Source: Nitrospinota bacterium (lineage in GTDB: Bacteria > Nitrospinota > Nitrospinia > JACRGO01). From it: DNA of 8,648 bases. A model generated the notes under the pieces. The model was not told where the DNA came from, did no database searches, and saw nothing but the letters and a program-made list of their open reading frames with translations. The stretch is taken from NCBI GenBank assembly GCA_016212295.1, contig JACRGO010000109.1, positions 1 through 8,648 of the forward strand. Direction: 5' to 3'. Within the stretch, counting starts at the first letter, position 1. Every line of letters starts with the position of its first letter. This document shows positions 5,952 to 8,648 of the stretch, piece after piece. The position numbers were made by a program, and so were the translations under genes.

Positions 5952-6024
5952 ACACGAAGCCACTAAGACACAAAGACTCCTGTCTCATCCTCTGCCATTT
6001 TTTCGTGCCTCCGTGCCTTCGTGT
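5952..6024. repeat. Inverted 'acacgaag' repeat in the 5' leader of the FISUMP gene
   Basis: ACACGAAG (5952-5959) pairs exactly with CTTCGTGT (6017-6024). The next 16 bases inward (CCACTAAGACACAAAG against the reverse of TTTCGTGCCTCCGTGC) pair only in part. This is the same repeat family as 4130-4147. If transcription starts near 6044 (see the promoter at 6052-6080), the whole repeat is transcribed as a hairpin leader about 30 nt before the start codon. Confidence 0.5.
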
Positions 6025-6051
6025 GAGTAATTTTATATTTTGGATTGAGGT

Positions 6052-6080
6052 ATGATATATCTGTAACTATTGTTTGTCAA
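6052..6080 (-). promoter_or_regulatory. Near-consensus sigma-70 promoter of the FISUMP gene
   Basis: On the minus strand, TTGACA (complement of 6075-6080, a perfect -35 box) is followed after 17 bp by TATCAT (complement of 6052-6057, 5 of 6 to TATAAT). Start of transcription is expected near 6044, giving a leader of about 125 nt before the ATG at 5919. A second, weaker candidate (TTGTGT-N16-TAAAAT) lies at 5946-5973, inside the spacer repeat. Confidence 0.55.
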
Positions 6081-6148
6081 GAAAGGCGAAATCCGTGGCT
6101 CCATGCTTTTCATTAATCAATTCGCGAAGCTATATTCTTCATTTATTT

Positions 6149-6176
6149 TTGCATTTATCATATTTTGCATTATAAT
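6149..6176 (+). promoter_or_regulatory. Putative typA promoter
   Basis: TTGCAT (6149-6154) is followed after 16 bp by a perfect TATAAT (6171-6176). The start of transcription would be near 6183, leaving a leader of about 160 nt before the typA ATG. It is divergent from the minus-strand promoter at 6052-6080. I see no gene in 5920-6343, only promoters, the spacer repeat and AT-rich DNA. Confidence 0.45.
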
Positions 6177-6343
6177 GATAGTCATGGATTTTTAAGTAAG
6201 GAAGAAAAGAAAACGGCCAAGACCTTCCATTTTGCTGTCCGCCTCCTCATCTCCTCCTGTATCTTTTATTAATCTATAAGTCAACGCGATTTCCAATCCC
6301 TGGAACCTCGCGCTCCATTCATAGTTGAAAAGGACAAATCTAT

Positions 6344-8149
6344 ATGAGACGTGAAGACATCAGAAACATAGCGCTCGTGGCCCACGTGGACCACGGAAAA
6401 ACCACCCTGGTGGATGGACTGTTGAGACAGGCGGGGATATTCCGCTCCAATGAAGAGGTCAGGGACAGGGTCATGGACAGCAACGACCTCGAGCGGGAAC
6501 GTGGAATCACCATCCTGGCCAAGAACACCGCTGTGACTTATAACGGCGTCAAAATCAATATCATGGACACGCCGGGCCACGCCGATTTCGGCGGCGAGGT
6601 GGAAAGGACCCTGAAAATGGTGGACGGCGTGCTGCTCCTGGTGGACGCCTCCGAAGGCCCCTTGCCGCAAACCAGGTTCGTGCTGAAAAAGGCGCTGGAG
6701 CTTAACCTCCCCCCAATTCTGGTGGTTAACAAAATCGACCGGGCCGACGCCAGGATACAGGAGGTCCTGAACGAGGTGTACGACATGTTCATCGACCTGG
6801 ACGCCACTGAGGAGCAACTGGGGTTTCCAGTCGTCTACACAAACGCCAAGAAGGGGTTAGCGAAGCTCGCCATTGAAGACCAATCGGAAAACCTCAAACC
6901 GCTCTTTGACCAGATCATCAAGACCATTCCAGGACCCAATGGAAATAAAGACGACCTCTTGCAACTCCTTATAACCAATATCGATTACAATGACTACGTG
7001 GGAAGGCTCGCCATCGGAAGGATATTTTCCGGGAGCGTCAAGGTCGGCGAGGCCGTCGCCATGGTGGCTGACAAGAACAAGGTGGCCAAGACCAAGGTCA
7101 CTTCCCTCTACACCTTCCAGGGGCTCGACAGAGTGGACGCGGCCAACGCATCAGCCGGGGACATAGTGGCCCTAGCCGGCATGGAGGGAATCAACATCGG
7201 CGATACAGTAACGGACGCGGAAAACCCGAAACCCCTTCCGCGAATCAAGGTGGACGAGCCCACCATCTCAATGGTCTTTTCCGTGAATACGTCTCCAATG
7301 GGAGGAAGGGAAGGAAAATTCGTCACCTCCAGAAACCTGAGGGAGCGCCTTGAGAAGGAACTCCTCTATAATGTGTCCATCAAGGTGGAATTCTCCGACT
7401 CTGACGCCTTTAAGGTAATGGGCAGGGGAGAGCTCCAGCTTGCCATCCTCATAGAAATGATGAGGCGGGAAGGGTTCGAGCTTTCCGTTGCCATGCCCGA
7501 GACCGTCACCAGGAAGATAGACGGCGCGGTGCATGAGCCGATGGAACTGCTGGTCATTGACGTTCCAGAGGAATTCGTGGGGGCGGTGGCCCAGCAGGTG
7601 GGGATGAACAAGGGAAAAATGCTGAAGATGCAAAACAACGGACACGGCAGGGTGCGGCTTGAATACCGCATTCCGTCGCGTGGACTCATCGGCTTTCGCT
7701 CCCAATTCCTGACCGACACAAGGGGCACCGGCCTCATGAACCATCTCTTCGACGGATACGAAGCGTGGCAGGGCCCGATGTCGAAACGAAACACCGGCGC
7801 ATTGGTGTCCGACCGGCCCGGAAGGGCAACGCCCTACGCCCTTTTTCACTTGCAGCCAAGGGGGACCCTGTTCGTCAGGGAAAACACCACCGTTTACGAG
7901 GGCATGATAGTCGGGGAGAACTCCAGGGACAACGACCTGGACGTGAACATCACCAAGGAAAAGAAGCTGACCAACATGCGCGCCTCCGGCACGGACGAAG
8001 CGCTTCAATTGGTCCCTCCGAAAATACTGAGCCTGGAAGAAGCCCTTGAATTCATCAAGGAGGATGAGCTGGTGGAGGTAACGCCGGAATCAATCCGCCT
8101 GAGAAAGAAGGTCCTGAAGTCCAACCAAAGGCCGAAGTCCAAGGGGTGA
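6344..8149 (+). CDS. typA: Ribosome-associated translational GTPase TypA/BipA
   Basis: A 601-aa GTPase of the EF-G-like family, close to the usual family length of about 600-615. It binds the ribosome in the cytoplasm and is known in other bacteria to aid 50S subunit assembly and growth in cold or stress. The GTP-binding motifs are clear: G1 AHVDHGKT (13-20), the G2 region ERERGIT with T56, G3 DTPGH (75-79) and G4 NKID (129-132). The G5 region reads TNAKKG (165-170), where most relatives have SA. Domains then follow in standard order: a beta-barrel domain (about 205-290), an EF-G III-like domain (about 305-385), an EF-G V-like domain (about 395-475, with [13 protein letters not shown]), and the TypA-specific C-terminal domain with [17 protein letters not shown] and a basic tail. 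AAAAGGA (6328-6334) sits about 9 nt before the ATG. It appears to be transcribed alone. Confidence 0.97.
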   Translation: MRREDIRNIALVAHVDHGKTTLVDGLLRQAGIFRSNEEVRDRVMDSNDLERERGITILAKNTAVTYNGVKINIMDTPGHADFGGEVERTLKMVDGVLLLVDASEGPLPQTRFVLKKALELNLPPILVVNKIDRADARIQEVLNEVYDMFIDLDATEEQLGFPVVYTNAKKGLAKLAIEDQSENLKPLFDQIIKTIPGPNGNKDDLLQLLITNIDYNDYVGRLAIGRIFSGSVKVGEAVAMVADKNKVAKTKVTSLYTFQGLDRVDAANASAGDIVALAGMEGINIGDTVTDAENPKPLPRIKVDEPTISMVFSVNTSPMGGREGKFVTSRNLRERLEKELLYNVSIKVEFSDSDAFKVMGRGELQLAILIEMMRREGFELSVAMPETVTRKIDGAVHEPMELLVIDVPEEFVGAVAQQVGMNKGKMLKMQNNGHGRVRLEYRIPSRGLIGFRSQFLTDTRGTGLMNHLFDGYEAWQGPMSKRNTGALVSDRPGRATPYALFHLQPRGTLFVRENTTVYEGMIVGENSRDNDLDVNITKEKKLTNMRASGTDEALQLVPPKILSLEEALEFIKEDELVEVTPESIRLRKKVLKSNQRPKSKG

Positions 8150-8201
8150 AGATTAGAAACCTTATAATGACAAATGCCAAAGCTCAATTGAAGCCGTGAG
8201 A

Positions 8202-8252
8202 CGTGGCCGTTAACCGTGGCCGGGAAAGGCCGTGGAAAAAAAAACGGTCACG
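8202..8252. repeat. CGTGGCCG repeats with nested stems between convergent genes
   Basis: CGTGGCCG occurs at 8202-8209 and 8215-8222, and CGTGG again at 8231-8235. CGTGGCCGTT (8202-8211) can pair with AACGGTCACG (8243-8252), with one G-T pair, around an inner GGCC-GGGAAA-GGCC stem (8218-8231) and nine A residues (8236-8244). The position, between typA and a convergent small gene, suits a transcription end. No T-tract follows the stem on either strand, so it is not a standard terminator. Confidence 0.35.
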
Positions 8253-8261
8253 AATAACGAT

Positions 8262-8438
8262 TTAGGCTATAATTTCATGGATTGCGCGGTCCAATTCTTC
8301 CCATTCCGTTTCATCCAAAAGGTCTTCCAACTCAAGCAGGGAACAGCTACGGCCATTGGCTTCGGCCTTGCCTTTCGAAATGAGGGAGGGATCTATCTCT
8401 ATTATGTCCCTTGCTAAATCAGCGTATAAACCAACCAT
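8262..8438 (-). CDS. Small acidic protein, function unknown
   Basis: A 58-aa soluble protein beginning MVGLYADLARDIIEID and ending in an acidic, leucine-rich helix (LLELEDLLDETEWEELDRAI). I chose the ATG at 8438 because AAAGGA (complement of 8448-8453) lies 9 nt before it. An ATG six codons earlier (8456, 64 aa) has no ribosome binding site. There are no membrane segments or known motifs. It is convergent with typA and divergent from the gene starting at 8635. The spacing and the Shine-Dalgarno support a real gene, but short length makes it uncertain. The family is not recognised. Confidence 0.5.
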   Translation of the reverse strand: MVGLYADLARDIIEIDPSLISKGKAEANGRSCSLLELEDLLDETEWEELDRAIHEIIA

Positions 8439-8477
8439 GCCCCTGGGTCCTTTCATGATAACAAAGCATGAGTGGAC

Positions 8478-8509
8478 CCCTGGCGCGGCTGGACCGCCTG
8501 AGCCAAGGG
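8478..8509. other. Branched hairpin in the divergent spacer
   Basis: GCGG (8485-8488) pairs with CCGC (8494-8497) around a 5-nt loop. The stem extends with gaps through GGC/GCC (8482-8484, 8502-8504) and CCC/GGG (8478-8480, 8507-8509). A T-rich stretch (about 8532-8541) follows only after more than 20 nt on the plus strand. It could be a weak terminator or a regulatory site upstream of the small minus-strand gene. I see no other gene in 8457-8634. Confidence 0.25.
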
Positions 8510-8560
8510 TAACAGTTTAGCCCTTTCTGTGTCTTTTTTGTTCTAATACCGTCCATTATC

Positions 8561-8589
8561 TTGACAAATGGGTGGTTTTTTTATATTTT
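8561..8589 (+). promoter_or_regulatory. Strong sigma-70 promoter for the right-edge gene
   Basis: A perfect -35 box TTGACA (8561-8566) is followed after 17 bp by TATTTT (8584-8589; TATATT at 8582-8587 is an alternative -10 box at 15 bp). The start of transcription is expected near 8596, about 40 nt before the ATG at 8635. Confidence 0.55.
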
Positions 8590-8594
8590 ATATC

Positions 8595-8612
8595 AAGAGT
8601 AAAAATACTCTT
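8595..8612 (+). promoter_or_regulatory. 7-bp inverted repeat at the transcription start (operator candidate)
   Basis: AAGAGTA (8595-8601) and TACTCTT (8606-8612) are perfect inverted repeats separated by four A residues. The site begins at the predicted +1 of the promoter at 8561-8589 and ends 10 nt before the ribosome binding site. It could be a dimeric repressor operator or a short leader hairpin. Confidence 0.4.
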
Positions 8613-8634
8613 ATAAAAGATGGAGGAGGGCAAA

Positions 8635-8648
8635 ATGGCTAGGTTAGA
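8635..8648 (+). CDS. Start of a gene cut by the window edge
   Basis: ATG at 8635 opens a frame reading M-A-R-L followed by Asp or Glu (GA- at the edge). It is preceded by a very strong ribosome binding site, GGAGGAGGG (8622-8630), with 4 nt spacing. The promoter and inverted repeat described upstream belong to it. Four codons are too few to name a product. Confidence 0.6.

Noticed and set aside
5663-6055. Plus-strand open frame of 130 codons with hydrophobic stretches
   Set aside because: It is antisense to the secreted protein's start; the hydrophobic run comes from the signal-peptide region, and the T-rich leader and the spacer repeat.
6281-6817. Minus-strand open frame of 178 codons at the typA start, and a similar 246-codon one at 7268-8008
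   Set aside because: Both lie antisense to the strongly conserved typA gene; their His/Val/Gln-rich composition is typical of complementary-strand artefacts.
6506-6850. TNAKKG instead of the usual SA-type G5 motif in TypA as a loss of function
   Set aside because: G5 is the least conserved GTPase motif, and all other motifs are intact, so the protein is very probably active.

Overview
The window looks like part of the genome of an uncultured Gram-negative (diderm) bacterium. Several genes point to an envelope with a periplasm: a CcmH-like membrane thiol protein, an exported membrane-anchored protein, and a secreted FISUMP-domain protein. Coding DNA is moderately GC-rich, while the spacers are AT-rich and packed with short dispersed repeats and hairpin elements. 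FISUMP domains and RAYT-type repeat elements are common in Fibrobacterota, Bacteroidota and several environmental lineages (Nitrospinota/Nitrospirota-like and deltaproteobacterial groups among others). I cannot assign a phylum from this window alone.

Layout. Bases 1-433 hold no gene: there is a hairpin (16-57) and a 107-bp palindrome-ended element (214-320) nested inside a longer, weaker inverted repeat (165-354). Bases 434-4142 are a four-gene minus-strand operon. In transcription order it encodes an uncharacterised helical protein, a B12-binding-type radical SAM protein (6 bp later), an exported protein with a C-terminal membrane anchor, and a CcmH-like protein with a Cys-rich motif. Bases 4152-4800 are a degenerate mobile element: two mirror-image arms of about 220 bp, each with three hairpins, around the first ~28 codons of a RAYT (IS200-like, REP-associated) transposase. 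A second minus-strand unit (4951-5919) encodes a secreted PEGA-like/FISUMP protein, with a near-consensus sigma-70 promoter about 130 bp upstream and a terminator-like hairpin downstream.

Bases 6344-8149 on the plus strand encode the translational GTPase TypA/BipA, with its own divergent promoter. A small minus-strand gene (8262-8438) converges on it. At the right edge a strong promoter, a 7-bp inverted repeat at the expected transcription start and a strong ribosome binding site lead into a gene cut off after four codons (M-A-R-L).

How it fits together. The 434-4142 operon is the only stretch that might be an undescribed system: a radical SAM/B12-type enzyme co-transcribed with two envelope proteins that carry cysteines outside the cytoplasm. 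No other cytochrome c maturation gene (ccmE, ccmF) is visible. The other strong signal is the repeat architecture. The 214-320 element and the 4152-4800 element share a terminal sequence, TTATTAA-N2-GTCTCA (perfect at three of the four ends), which suggests one family of mobile elements. Most intergenic gaps also carry their own short repeat family.
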